Assembly (NCBI GenBank): GCA_020633335.1
Contig: JACKDU010000008.1
Coordinates: 186,001-250,000, forward strand
Reading direction: 5' to 3'
Origin: Myxococcales bacterium
GTDB taxonomy: Bacteria; Myxococcota_A; Polyangia; Nannocystales; Nannocystaceae
DNA: 64,000 nt
Below, in pieces: positions 39,704 to 48,147 of this stretch. The translations under genes and the position numbers were made by a program. Positions within the stretch are counted from its first letter, which is position 1, and every line of letters begins with the position of its first letter. Under the pieces are notes generated by a model. That model ran no database searches, was not told the origin of the DNA, and worked only from the letters and a program-made list of their open reading frames with translations.

Positions 39704-40488
39704 TCTCCACCTCTCCTTCTCGTGGGTCGATAGCCCCAACGCTCAAACGTCGACCACGAGATCGCGTCCGACACGACCTCGACGCCGACGGGGCCGAGGC
39801 GCTCGAGGAAGGCGTGGTCGGTGTAGTACGCGGGGGCGAAGCGCTCGTAGTGCTCGACCGTGGCGGCGTCGTCCCACGAGGTCGGAAGCACCACCCCCAC
39901 CGGCAAGTCGACGGGCGCCGGCTCGCCGAGCCCGAGGGCTCGGCCGATCCCCCGCAGGCAGGCGCGCGCGTCGGCGAGGAGCGCCTCGTGGGTCACGTAG
40001 GTCGCGCTCACCGCTCTGCCCTCCACGAGCGCCGCCCAGGCCCGGTAGCGGGCGTTGAGGCGCTGGCAGGCCGCGGTGAGCTCGGCGCGCGCCGAGCCCG
40101 AGCGGAACGTCGCGGCCGTCCACCCCCGCTGACGCATCAGGCTCGCCGCCCACGCATAGGGGTGCTTGATCGACACCACCACCCGGAGCTCCCGCGTCGC
40201 CACGGCGTCGGCGACCGAGGCGGCGACCGAAGCGACGAATGACCGCTGCGTCGGGCAACCGGGATCTGTCGTCGCGGACGGCCGCTCGACCGTCGCCCGC
40301 GCGACGGTCTCCGGCGTCACCACCCCCGCGGCGAGCGCCTCCGTGAGGGCCGATGCCGGCTCCGAGTGCTTGTCACCGAGCACGTGCATCAGCACCTCGA
40401 CGCCCGCGAACGCGCGCGGCAAGAGATGGCGCAGCACGTTCGTGCCCGTGCGCTCCGCCCCGTATTGTTTGACGTAGATCGGCGACAT
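39694..40488 (-). CDS. sulfotransferase-like protein
   Basis: A 264-residue protein. The N-terminal YVKQYGAERTGTNVLRHLL matches the PAPS 5'-phosphosulfate loop of sulfotransferases, and VVVSIKHPYAWAASLMRQ matches the 3'-phosphate site. The later WDDAATVEHYERFAPAYY also fits family members acting on small molecules or glycans. It would transfer sulfate from PAPS in the cytoplasm. It lies 15 bp after the glycosyltransferase gene and overlaps the next, so these belong to one operon; the acceptor is unknown. Confidence 0.78.
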   Translation of the reverse strand: MSPIYVKQYGAERTGTNVLRHLLPRAFAGVEVLMHVLGDKHSEPASALTEALAAGVVTPETVARATVERPSATTDPGCPTQRSFVASVAASVADAVATRELRVVVSIKHPYAWAASLMRQRGWTAATFRSGSARAELTAACQRLNARYRAWAALVEGRAVSATYVTHEALLADARACLRGIGRALGLGEPAPVDLPVGVVLPTSWDDAATVEHYERFAPAYYTDHAFLERLGPVGVEVVSDAISWSTFERWGYRPTRRRGGECQ

Positions 40489-40503
40489 ACGACCCCTCCG
40501 CGA

Positions 40504-41706
40504 TCAGGCCGCGCGCGCGAGCGCGGCCGCGGCGACCTCGCGCCAGCGGGCACCGACGCTCATCCACGAGAGCGAGGGGTGGAGCGCCCGCGCAGAGGCG
40601 GCCGCGCCGGCGAGCTCGCGCCGCTGAGGATCGTCAGCGAGTTCGGCGAGCGCAGCCGCGACGCCATCGACCGAGCAGACGGCCCCCTCGATCACCGCAC
40701 CCGGCGCCGCGTGGCGCTCGACGGGGAGCAGCGAAGCCGCCCCGCTCCAGAGCTCGCGGTGCACCGAGTTGTCGGGGAGCACCAGGGCGGCGCCGGTCGC
40801 CCCGTGCTCGAACGCGGGGAGGCCCCAGCCCTCGCCGAGCGCCGTGTTGAGCCCGATCTCGCAGGCGTTGTAGATCCGGTTGAGCGCCCCGTCGGGGAGC
40901 CCCCCGCGGACCCCAGTGACGATCACTCGCTCCTCGATCCTGAGCGCGCGGCTCATCGCCCGGAGGCGCCACGGCCCCGGCTCGTCCCCCCAATGCAGGA
41001 CCAGCTTGACCCCAGGCGGGCGCCCGGCGGCGAAGCGCGCGAAGCCCTGGAGCGTGAGGTCGAGGCGCTTTCGGGTCTGATGTCGGTTTGCGTTGAGGAT
41101 CCAGAGCGCGTCCGGGTCGTCCCCCGCGTCGCCGAGGATCTCCACGCGTGCCCTCCGACGCCGCTCCGCGGGCGCCCCGGCGAGCGCCGCGAAGCTCGCC
41201 ACATCGACACCGTGAGGGATGACCGAGGTGCTCGCGGTCCAGGCCGGCGCCGCGCTCGCGCGCGCTGTGGCGTCGAGGAGCTGCCGGCGACCGTACTCCG
41301 TCGGCGCGACCACGGCGTCGAAGACCGCGAGGCCGTCAATGAGCTCAGGACGCAGCAGACGACCGTCCACCGGCATGTAGCCGACCCGGGTCAGCTTCGG
41401 CATCCCGACCGTCGCCGCGGCTATCCTGGCGGCGAACCAGGGGTCCTGGACGACGAGGAGGAGGTCAGGCCGCAGCCTCCGACACAGCCGGGGAAGCGGC
41501 CCCTCGCCGAAGAGGTCGAGGGGATCGGGGTTGGCGTGGACGACGTGACCGCCCGCCGCCTCGGGCGGGGAGACGTCGACGTGTCGGCGATCGAGACCGA
41601 GCACGTGGACGTCCGCCGCGCCCTCCAGCGAGCGGGCGATGCCACGGGTGACGCGGGCCAGGCCGCTCGGGGCCTGATACGAACCGACCAGCAGGATCCG
41701 CGTCAC
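40504..41706 (-). CDS. glycosyltransferase family 4-like (GT-B)
   Basis: A 400-residue GT-B enzyme. N-terminal domain: ILLVGSYQAPSGLARVTRGIA and LLLVVQDPWFAA. C-terminal donor domain: LWILNANRHQTRKRLDLTLQGFARF, the IVTGVRGGLPDGALNRIYNACEIGLN stretch, then GEGWGLPAFEHGATGAALV, where the ExFG/ExxE pattern binds nucleotide sugar. GTG start at 41706, 10 bp after the MACPF gene. It probably glycosylates a product of this cluster or a surface glycan; acceptor unknown. Confidence 0.88.
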   Translation of the reverse strand: MTRILLVGSYQAPSGLARVTRGIARSLEGAADVHVLGLDRRHVDVSPPEAAGGHVVHANPDPLDLFGEGPLPRLCRRLRPDLLLVVQDPWFAARIAAATVGMPKLTRVGYMPVDGRLLRPELIDGLAVFDAVVAPTEYGRRQLLDATARASAAPAWTASTSVIPHGVDVASFAALAGAPAERRRRARVEILGDAGDDPDALWILNANRHQTRKRLDLTLQGFARFAAGRPPGVKLVLHWGDEPGPWRLRAMSRALRIEERVIVTGVRGGLPDGALNRIYNACEIGLNTALGEGWGLPAFEHGATGAALVLPDNSVHRELWSGAASLLPVERHAAPGAVIEGAVCSVDGVAAALAELADDPQRRELAGAAASARALHPSLSWMSVGARWREVAAAALARAA

Positions 41707-41716
41707 GTCGACCCCC

Positions 41717-43276
41717 TCACTCCGCGGCGTTCGAGGGGGCCGGCAGGACGCCGCGCCCCATCAGCTTGTTGACGTCGGCGTACATCAGCGCGACCGCCGA
41801 GACGTCGACGGTCGACCTGCTCGGAGAGTCCGCCCAGTCCGTGGCCGCCGCGAACTCCTCCATCGCCGAGCCGATCGGCGCGCCCTGGCGCCCGATGCAG
41901 ACGTACGACACCTGCCCGGGCGTTCCGGTGAACCCGAGGTACTGCCGCCACCCCTCCATGGCCGCGCCGATCGACATCAGCCAGTCCGAGAAGGGCTTGG
42001 TCGGGTAGTTCATCAGGTCGACGCCGAAGCCGGCGACGACCGCGATGTAGCCGGTCGGCGGGGTCAGCTCGTTGATGTCCTCGATCATCGCCGCATAGAC
42101 CGCCTGCTCCTGCGCCACCGAACCGAAGGGCTGGTAGTAGAGGTGCGACATCAGGGTCGAGTAGTTGCGGCCGTCGAGGATCACCAGCTGGTAGCCTCCC
42201 ACCGGCGGGACGATGTCGCCGTAGTGCGGTGGCGTCGGCGGGATGACCGTCGGCTTCGGGATGATCACCCGACCGGAGACCAGGACCGTCGCGCTCGACG
42301 TGAAGTTCCCGCCGCCGGGGCCGGTGCCTGGGGTGTAGTCGCTGCTGGCGAGGGCCACGATCGCCCCGCTCAGGTAGGCCTGCAGCGCCTGGCCGACCGC
42401 CGTCGCTTGGGCGCCGGAGAAGGCGGCCGAGATCGGCGTGAGCATGAACTCGGTCACCGCGGGGTTCTCCATCACCGCCGACGACCACGTCGCGAAGGCG
42501 TTCGCCTCGTTGGTGCCGAAGGTCGGGGTCGTGCTGTTGAGGACCGACGCCGACCCGCCGATCGCCGAGACGGTCACCTGGCGGCTGCTCGCCCACGACT
42601 CGCCGAGCTGGCTCCACTCCGCCTGCGACTCGGCGCTCGCCGAGTAGAAGACCGCCTGGACCTCGAGCTGGATGTTGGCCGAGACCTTGGCCTCGTTGGT
42701 GCTGTACGAGTCCTCGACGGCGACGAAGTAGTTGAGGCTGCCCCCGACCGTCACCTGGGTGACGATGTGGGTCCCGAACTTGCGGAAGAACGCGAAGAAC
42801 TTGTCCTGCGTCGTGACGTCGTAGACCGACGGGAGATCCTCGACGTCGGGGTCGCTGGTGAATCCGGGGCTCAGCCAGTTGTTCGAGAGATCCGACTGGA
42901 GGACGTTCCACCCGTTGAAGTCGGCCTCGTAGAGGCCGTAGGAGAACGACTCGGTCGACGCGCTCGTCATCGAGAAGGCCGCGCTGAACTCGCCGCGGAA
43001 CGTCGCGTACGATCCCTTGACCCCCGCCTTCGCCGAGAAGTAGCTCTGGAAGCTCTCCTGCGAGGTGAAGACCTGGGTCGTGCTCGTGCTCTGCGTATTG
43101 GGGACGATCGAGGTGTTGTCGGGGACCGAGTAGGTGATCCCCGTCGGCTGATATGTCCAGTTCTGGGCGTCCATCGTCTGATGGCCGTAGATCTGGCGCG
43201 TGAGCGACGACGCGTCGTACTCGCCGAGGATGTTGAAGCCGAAGCCGAGCGCTTCGGAGCCGGGCAACTGTGACAT
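41717..43276 (-). CDS. MACPF (membrane attack complex/perforin) protein with C-terminal ILEI/FAM3-like domain
   Basis: A 519-residue protein without a signal peptide. Residues about 5-320 are a MACPF fold: LGFGFNILGEYDA at the start, SYFSAKAGVKGSYATFRGEFSA and the family signature FFRKFGTHIVTQVTVGGSLN near residue 165. From about residue 365 the protein resembles the ILEI/FAM3 lectin-like fold (GGYQLVILDGRNYS, TPPTGYIAVVAGFGVDLMN, SIGAAMEGWRQYLG). MACPF proteins form oligomeric pores; the C-terminal domain could target glycans. A GGAGAAGAA ribosome binding site precedes the ATG at 43276. Export would need a non-Sec route or lysis. Confidence 0.87.
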   Translation of the reverse strand: MSQLPGSEALGFGFNILGEYDASSLTRQIYGHQTMDAQNWTYQPTGITYSVPDNTSIVPNTQSTSTTQVFTSQESFQSYFSAKAGVKGSYATFRGEFSAAFSMTSASTESFSYGLYEADFNGWNVLQSDLSNNWLSPGFTSDPDVEDLPSVYDVTTQDKFFAFFRKFGTHIVTQVTVGGSLNYFVAVEDSYSTNEAKVSANIQLEVQAVFYSASAESQAEWSQLGESWASSRQVTVSAIGGSASVLNSTTPTFGTNEANAFATWSSAVMENPAVTEFMLTPISAAFSGAQATAVGQALQAYLSGAIVALASSDYTPGTGPGGGNFTSSATVLVSGRVIIPKPTVIPPTPPHYGDIVPPVGGYQLVILDGRNYSTLMSHLYYQPFGSVAQEQAVYAAMIEDINELTPPTGYIAVVAGFGVDLMNYPTKPFSDWLMSIGAAMEGWRQYLGFTGTPGQVSYVCIGRQGAPIGSAMEEFAAATDWADSPSRSTVDVSAVALMYADVNKLMGRGVLPAPSNAAE

Positions 43277-43336
43277 CTTGGTTCTTCTCCAGTGGTGTGA
43301 TTGACGAGTCCCTGGGCGTGCCCCAGTTCAGTGCGG

Positions 43337-43597
43337 CTAGAAGCCGTAGTTGGCGGGCGTCTGGCCCGGCGTGAGGATGATCGGCGCCTGGTGGCCGTCG
43401 TTGAGCCAGTAGATGTGGTAGTTTCCGGGGTTGACGTGGGCGTAGAGCGGCATCCCGTTCGGATAGCCGTATTGAATGGCCCAGGGCTCGAACTGGCCGT
43501 AGTGCCAAGGTCCGGCGGGAGTCGAACCCGGGAACCATTGAATGTTGAGCGCCGCGTTGACCTGCTGCTGAGTGAGCGCTGAATTCACAGGGGGCAT
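43337..43597 (-). CDS. small aromatic-rich protein leading the MACPF cluster
   Basis: An 86-residue protein beginning MPPVNSALTQQQVNAALN, preceded by an AAAGGA ribosome binding site. It is rich in Trp, Tyr, Pro and Gly (GPWHYGQFEPWAIQYGYPNG, YHIYWLNDGHQAP) and has no Cys, signal peptide or membrane segment. No family is recognised. It is 60 bp upstream of the MACPF gene, so it may be a chaperone, immunity or delivery partner. That is inference from position only. Confidence 0.75.
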   Translation of the reverse strand: MPPVNSALTQQQVNAALNIQWFPGSTPAGPWHYGQFEPWAIQYGYPNGMPLYAHVNPGNYHIYWLNDGHQAPIILTPGQTPANYGF

Positions 43598-43880
43598 AGT
43601 GATCGTCCTTTCCGCGCCTTGGAGGGCGGACATATGCGGTGAATTGGCCGTGATGCAGACCCGCGCCGATATTCACCCCGGCGCGGACGACCTCGTCGGC
43701 CCTCGTCGTTGGGAGTGTCAGGTCGACGAGCTTTGATCACGCCTGAGCGACTTCTTTTTCGCCGCCCCCAGGGCCGTCTTCGCGCTCCGCCGAGTTCCGC
43801 GCCAGGCCGCCGAGAACGCGCGCCAGGGGCGACATGGCAGGCCGACGGGCGGTCACCTCCGGTCGCTCCACGCCCCGTGA

Positions 43881-43886
43881 TACACT
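43881..43886 (+). promoter_or_regulatory. predicted -10 element, leaderless start
   Basis: TACACT ends 6 nt before the GTG at 43893. The 295 bp between this gene and the MACPF cluster contain no gene; a GCGCCG...CGGCGC inverted repeat lies near 43664-43684. Confidence 0.5.
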
Positions 43887-43892
43887 GCCGCC

Positions 43893-44510
43893 GTGCTTGA
43901 GGATGAGGAGCTCCTCCTGCGGTGGCGTGACGGGGATGTGGGCGCGGGGGAGGCGCTCTTCGAGCGATACTTTGACGCGCTCGCCCGCTTCTTCCGTAGC
44001 AAGGTCAACCACGGCGTCGAGGATCTGGTCCAGCAGACGTTTGTCGGCTGCATCGCGGGGGTCACTCGCCTGCGCGACGCAGCGAGCTTCCGCTCGTTCC
44101 TCTTCGCCACCGCCCACAACACCCTCCGGGCGACCTTTCGCGCCCAGCGGCGCCGACCTGAGCCCTTTGATCCCGCGGTCATGACGGCCCGCGACTTCGC
44201 CCCGGGTCCGAGCTCCCTCCTCGCCCAGCGACAGGAGCAACGGCTCCTCCTCGAGGGGTTGCGGACCATGCCTCTTGACGCGCAGGTCCTCCTCGAACTC
44301 TTCTATTGGGAGGACATGACGAGCGCCGAGATCGCTGAGGTCATGGGCGCCCCGCACGGGACGATCCGCAGCCGCCTCCGTCGCGCGCGCGAGCTCCTCC
44401 GCGAGCGCCTGCGCGAGCTCTCCGCCTCTCCCCAGCTCCTGGCGAGCACCCTCGAGGATCTCGACGGGTGGGCCAAGAGCCTGCGCTCAGGCCGCGAGCT
44501 CCCGACGTGA
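43893..44510 (+). CDS. ECF-like RNA polymerase sigma factor, kinase-linked
   Basis: A 205-residue sigma-70 family protein with region 2 (residues about 20-85: ALFERYFDALARFFRSKV, VEDLVQQTFVGCI, SFLFATAHNTLR) and region 4 (about 128-178: MPLDAQVLLELFYWEDMTSAEIAEVMG, GTIRSRLRRARELL). There is a C-terminal extension of about 25 residues and no anti-sigma gene nearby. It is convergent with a small protein and a receptor kinase gene, and is similar to the sigma factor at 58260, which also neighbours a receptor kinase. Control by phosphorylation, as known for EcfP/PknT, is plausible. Confidence 0.9.
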   Translation: MLEDEELLLRWRDGDVGAGEALFERYFDALARFFRSKVNHGVEDLVQQTFVGCIAGVTRLRDAASFRSFLFATAHNTLRATFRAQRRRPEPFDPAVMTARDFAPGPSSLLAQRQEQRLLLEGLRTMPLDAQVLLELFYWEDMTSAEIAEVMGAPHGTIRSRLRRARELLRERLRELSASPQLLASTLEDLDGWAKSLRSGRELPT

Positions 44511-44544
44511 GTGAGCCGCGGCCGACCGCGCGAGCGCTGCGGCG

Positions 44545-44928
44545 CTAGCCCTCGGAGTTGATCTTCCGGATGATCAACCGCGGGTCGGCCCGCGCGATCG
44601 CCAGACCGCCCTCGATGAGGCTCACCGAAAAGTCGAAGAACTCGATGTCCGAATTCTGGATCGAGAAGACGCCAGAGAGCGAGGAGGCGCTGTTGCTGGT
44701 CCACGCGCCGTCACCGCTCGCCGCGAGGGCGTAGCCGCTCGGGACCGTGGTCGACGAGACGTCGACGGTGACCGCGGACGGCATCGCCGCGAAGCTGTCG
44801 GTGATGACCTCGGCCGTCTCCTCTGGCGGAACGTCGTACTCGAGGGTCACGGTGTAGCCGGCCGCTCCGGCCGTGACGACCGCGACCAGGGCGATGGGGT
44901 TGGTTTCGTCGATGCTGATGCTGCTCAT
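44545..44928 (-). CDS. small beta-rich protein downstream of a receptor kinase
   Basis: A 127-residue cytoplasmic protein beginning MSSISIDETNPIALVAVVTAG, preceded by GGAGGAG. It is rich in Ser, Val and Ala with alternating hydrophobics, and ends ADPRLIIRKINSEG. No Cys, no signal peptide and no recognised family. It follows the kinase gene by 10 bp, so the two are one operon. The placement resembles the two paralogues after the kinase at 6928, though no clear sequence similarity is seen. Confidence 0.75.
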   Translation of the reverse strand: MSSISIDETNPIALVAVVTAGAAGYTVTLEYDVPPEETAEVITDSFAAMPSAVTVDVSSTTVPSGYALAASGDGAWTSNSASSLSGVFSIQNSDIEFFDFSVSLIEGGLAIARADPRLIIRKINSEG

Positions 44929-44938
44929 TGCTCCTCCT

Positions 44939-47884
44939 CTACGGACCGGTGGATGAAGGGGATGAGGGGCCGGCGCGCGCGAGCGCCTCCTCTAGCTGCG
45001 CGAGCGCCAGCGGATCGGCGGGCAGGCGGCGGCGGAGCGCGAGCGCCTCCTCGAGGCGGCGGCGGGCCACGTCCCGCTCACCGCGCGCGAGGGCGATCTC
45101 GCCGCGCCCAGCGAGCACGCGGGCGTCAAGATCATGATCGACGATCCCAGCGTCAGCGAGCAGACGCGACACCTCCGCGAAGGAGACCTCTGCCGCGTCG
45201 AGGCGGCCGAGGGCGACCTCGGTCTCGGCGACGTCGCAAGCGGCGATCGCCGCCGCGAGCGGATCGGAGCGAGGATCGCGGCGCAGGCGCTCACGGGCCT
45301 CGACGAAGGCCACGAGCGCCCCCCCGAGATCGCCCGCGAAGTAGCGGGCGCTCCCCAGCGCGAGCGCGGCGTCAGCGTGATCAGGATGCTCTGCGGGGAG
45401 CGACGCGGCGTAGCTCTGCGTGGCCACCTCGGCGTGCGCCACCGCCTCGTCGGAGTCCCCGCGGCGGAGCGCCGCCTCCACGAGGGCGATGTGGATCCGA
45501 CCGACGACCTGATGCGCGGGACCGTGGGCGGCGGTGGCGATCCTCAGCGCGTCCTCGAGACGAGCCTGAGCCTCGGAGAGGTCGCCGTGGAGGAGCAGGA
45601 AGGCGCCGTAGTCGTGGACGACGTGGGCGAACTCGGGGTGCTCGGGGCCGAGGGCGTCCTCGATGAGCGCAAGAGCCCGCGCGTACGCGTCGCCGGCCTC
45701 GTCCACGCGGCCACCCGCCTCGAGGGTGCCGGCGAGATCCTGCTCGATCTTCCCCCGCGTGAGGCCGTCGCCACCAATCTCCTCGTGGAGGGCGAGCGCC
45801 GCCCGCAGGGAGCGCTCCGCCGCCGGTAGGTCGCGGGCGAGCGCCTCGACGAGCCCCTCCTCAGCGAGCACGTCGAGGCGCCGCGCCGGCGCGTCGCCGA
45901 GGCGCCGCTGCGCCGCCCTCGCTCGGCGGATCCACTCCCGGCCGCGCGCAGGGTCGCTGCGCCCGCGGTTCGCATGACGGACCAGCGCGAGCCACACGTC
46001 CGCCGCGAGCTCGTCGTGGTGGCTCGCCTCGGCGAGCTCAACCGCGTCGAGGAGCGCGCCCTCCCCCTCCTCCAAGACGCCCATATGAACGAGGAGACGC
46101 CCCCGCAACGCCAACGCCTCGGCGCGGGCGGGCGGGTAGTCGATGCGGCCCACGAGCTCCAGGGCTGCGTCGGCGAGGGCGAGACCGTCGACGTAGCGCC
46201 CCGTCGCCCGCAGCGCTTCGCCGCGCGCCATCATCTCCCGCGCCTGCGCGACCACGATCTCGACGCCCCGCTGCTCCGGCGGTCGGACCCCACGATCCAG
46301 CGCCTCGACGTCGCCGCAGAGCGATGTCGCCGGCAGCGTCGCGGCGGCCTCGATCGACCCCGCAATCCCCTCCGGCTCGATCCCCGCGAACCTGTCGACG
46401 AGCGTGCTGAACGCTCGTTTGCGCCGCTCGAGGCAGATCATCCGCAGGTCGTAGAGACGCGGCGAGTGGCTCCGCTGCGCGTCCGCCTCGCAGGCGTCGA
46501 CGCGGGCTGCGGTCCAGGCGTCGGCGTAGGCGTCGAGGAGACCGCGGACGCGGATCCACGTCGCCCCCGCGTAGGAGAGTCCGGTCGCGTCGAAGGCGGA
46601 GCGCAGCGCCTCCCGCCGCCCGTCGCCCCAGGCGTCGTCGAGCTCGGCGCGGGCCGAGGCGCAGGGATCGGCGGCGACGGGGGGGAGGACGAGGGCGCCA
46701 GCGAAGGCCGCGCAGAGGCCGAGAGCGCCGGCGAGGACCCGCCCACGTCGCCTCGTGGCCCCCTCCAAGACGGCCAAGAGGGCGTCCATCGTCGCGAAGC
46801 GCTGACCCGGATCGGCGGCGAGCCCCCGGGCCAACGCCCTGCCGATTCGCCGCGAGAGGCGCCTCCCGCCCGCAGGCGGGGTGATCACGCCGCCTTCGAT
46901 CGCGCAGAGGATCTCCGACACCCCGTCGCCAGCGAAGGGTCGGACGCCGGCGAGGGCCTCGTAGAGGGCGACGCAGAAGCTGAAGACGTCGCTGCGGGCG
47001 TCGACCGTGGCGCCGCAGAGCTGCTCGGGCGACATGTAGCCGACGGTCCCGAGGAGCGCCCCCTGCACGGTCACGACGCCCATCGGCGAACTCGTCGTGG
47101 CCCCCGCGCGCGGAAGCGCCGTCGCGCTCACCTCCGTGTCAAGAACGCCTGGCTCACCGAGCAGGTTTCGGGCGAGTCCGAAGTCCGCGACGAGCACCCG
47201 GTCGTCATCACCGACAAGCACGTTCGCCGGCTTGAAGTCGCGGTGGACGAGCCCCGCCTTGTGGGCGGCCGCGAGACCGCGCCCGGCGAGGAGGAAGCGA
47301 TCGACGATCTGGCGCCAGGGCCGGGGCGCGCGGTCGAGCCAGGCGCCGAGCGTCACGCCCTCGACGAACTCCATCACGATGTAGACGCGGCCGTCGATCC
47401 GTCCGACGTCGTAGACTCGGACGACGTTCGGGTGGGTGAAGCGGGCCATCAGCTGGGCCTCGCGAACGATCCGCGCCGACGCCTCGCCGTCGCTCCCGTC
47501 AACGTCGGACCGGACGAGCTTCACGGCGACCTTGCGATCGAGCTCAACGTCGCGAGCGACGTAGACCTCCCCCATCCCGCCGGCGCCGACCCGCTCGAGG
47601 ATCTCGAGGCGGCCGATCCGAAGCGCCTCCGCGGCACCACCGAAGAGGAGCGCCCGGGCGCTCGCCTTGATCCGCGCGCCCTCGAAGTCGGCCACGTGGG
47701 CGACCCCGCGGAGCTCACGTTCGAGGGCCCCGCTGGCCGACGAGGGCCCACCAGCGCCCCCTCGGCGACCTTCGCTAGCCCCGTGCGCGAGCGCCTCGGC
47801 GAGGCCTGAGTCCCTGCTGCTCGCCTTGTCGACGGGGCTCGCGGACCCTCTTGGCACGCCAACACCATCCCCAAGGAGCCGCAC
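44939..47884 (-). CDS. receptor Ser/Thr protein kinase with TPR tail, sigma-factor-linked
   Basis: A 981-residue protein. After a 90-residue low-complexity N-terminus the kinase domain (about 92-360) shows VGAGGMGEVYVARD, VAVKLVRS, HRDFKPANVL, VADFGLAR and GTVGYMSPEQ. One membrane helix spans about 383-402. The four-Cys module follows (402-530, with VDACEAD, YDLRMICLE and SLCGDVEALD). TPR repeats then run to the end (EDALGPEHPEFAHVVHDYG). Codons for Arg and Ala are somewhat more varied than in the rest of the window. GTG start at 47884. Confidence 0.92.
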   Translation of the reverse strand: MRLLGDGVGVPRGSASPVDKASSRDSGLAEALAHGASEGRRGGAGGPSSASGALERELRGVAHVADFEGARIKASARALLFGGAAEALRIGRLEILERVGAGGMGEVYVARDVELDRKVAVKLVRSDVDGSDGEASARIVREAQLMARFTHPNVVRVYDVGRIDGRVYIVMEFVEGVTLGAWLDRAPRPWRQIVDRFLLAGRGLAAAHKAGLVHRDFKPANVLVGDDDRVLVADFGLARNLLGEPGVLDTEVSATALPRAGATTSSPMGVVTVQGALLGTVGYMSPEQLCGATVDARSDVFSFCVALYEALAGVRPFAGDGVSEILCAIEGGVITPPAGGRRLSRRIGRALARGLAADPGQRFATMDALLAVLEGATRRRGRVLAGALGLCAAFAGALVLPPVAADPCASARAELDDAWGDGRREALRSAFDATGLSYAGATWIRVRGLLDAYADAWTAARVDACEADAQRSHSPRLYDLRMICLERRKRAFSTLVDRFAGIEPEGIAGSIEAAATLPATSLCGDVEALDRGVRPPEQRGVEIVVAQAREMMARGEALRATGRYVDGLALADAALELVGRIDYPPARAEALALRGRLLVHMGVLEEGEGALLDAVELAEASHHDELAADVWLALVRHANRGRSDPARGREWIRRARAAQRRLGDAPARRLDVLAEEGLVEALARDLPAAERSLRAALALHEEIGGDGLTRGKIEQDLAGTLEAGGRVDEAGDAYARALALIEDALGPEHPEFAHVVHDYGAFLLLHGDLSEAQARLEDALRIATAAHGPAHQVVGRIHIALVEAALRRGDSDEAVAHAEVATQSYAASLPAEHPDHADAALALGSARYFAGDLGGALVAFVEARERLRRDPRSDPLAAAIAACDVAETEVALGRLDAAEVSFAEVSRLLADAGIVDHDLDARVLAGRGEIALARGERDVARRRLEEALALRRRLPADPLALAQLEEALARAGPSSPSSTGP

Positions 47885-48123
47885 CCGTTCAAGTCAAATC
47901 GACGCCCAACGCGGCGCCAGTCGGGAGCGAGCGCGGTTTTCGGCGGCCCTCCAACCGCCACCGAGGCGATCGACATCGCGCCGCGCCGCGCGGCGACGAC
48001 GACGAGGCGCGATCAACCTCTCGGGTGCTCGCGGCCCCCGACGCCGTCCTCCGGAGTCCCCGATCCGAGACCGCCCGCGCACGCCCAAGGCGCAGCCCGG
48101 ACCACGGGAGCGCGGCCGACGAG
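47885..48123. other. intergenic stretch without a recognised gene
   Basis: About 240 bp between the kinase start and the DHCR24 terminator. It contains a GGTTTT run near 47934 and no convincing open frame, promoter or palindrome. Confidence 0.4.
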
Positions 48124-48147
48124 GCGCCGGCGCCCTCGCGCCGGCGC
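48124..48147 (-). terminator. hairpin directly after the DHCR24 homologue
   Basis: GCGCCGGCG and CGCCGGCGC form a perfect 9-bp stem with a 6-nt loop, starting at the base after the stop codon. Confidence 0.6.

Noticed and set aside
43516..43530. tRNA T-arm-like sequence CGGGAGTCGAACCCG
   Set aside because: It lies within the coding sequence of the small MACPF-cluster protein and no acceptor, D or anticodon arms can be built around it.
39158..44928. Integrated phage or transposon around the MACPF cluster
   Set aside because: No integrase, transposase, terminal repeats or tRNA boundary was seen; only the gene content suggests an accessory origin.
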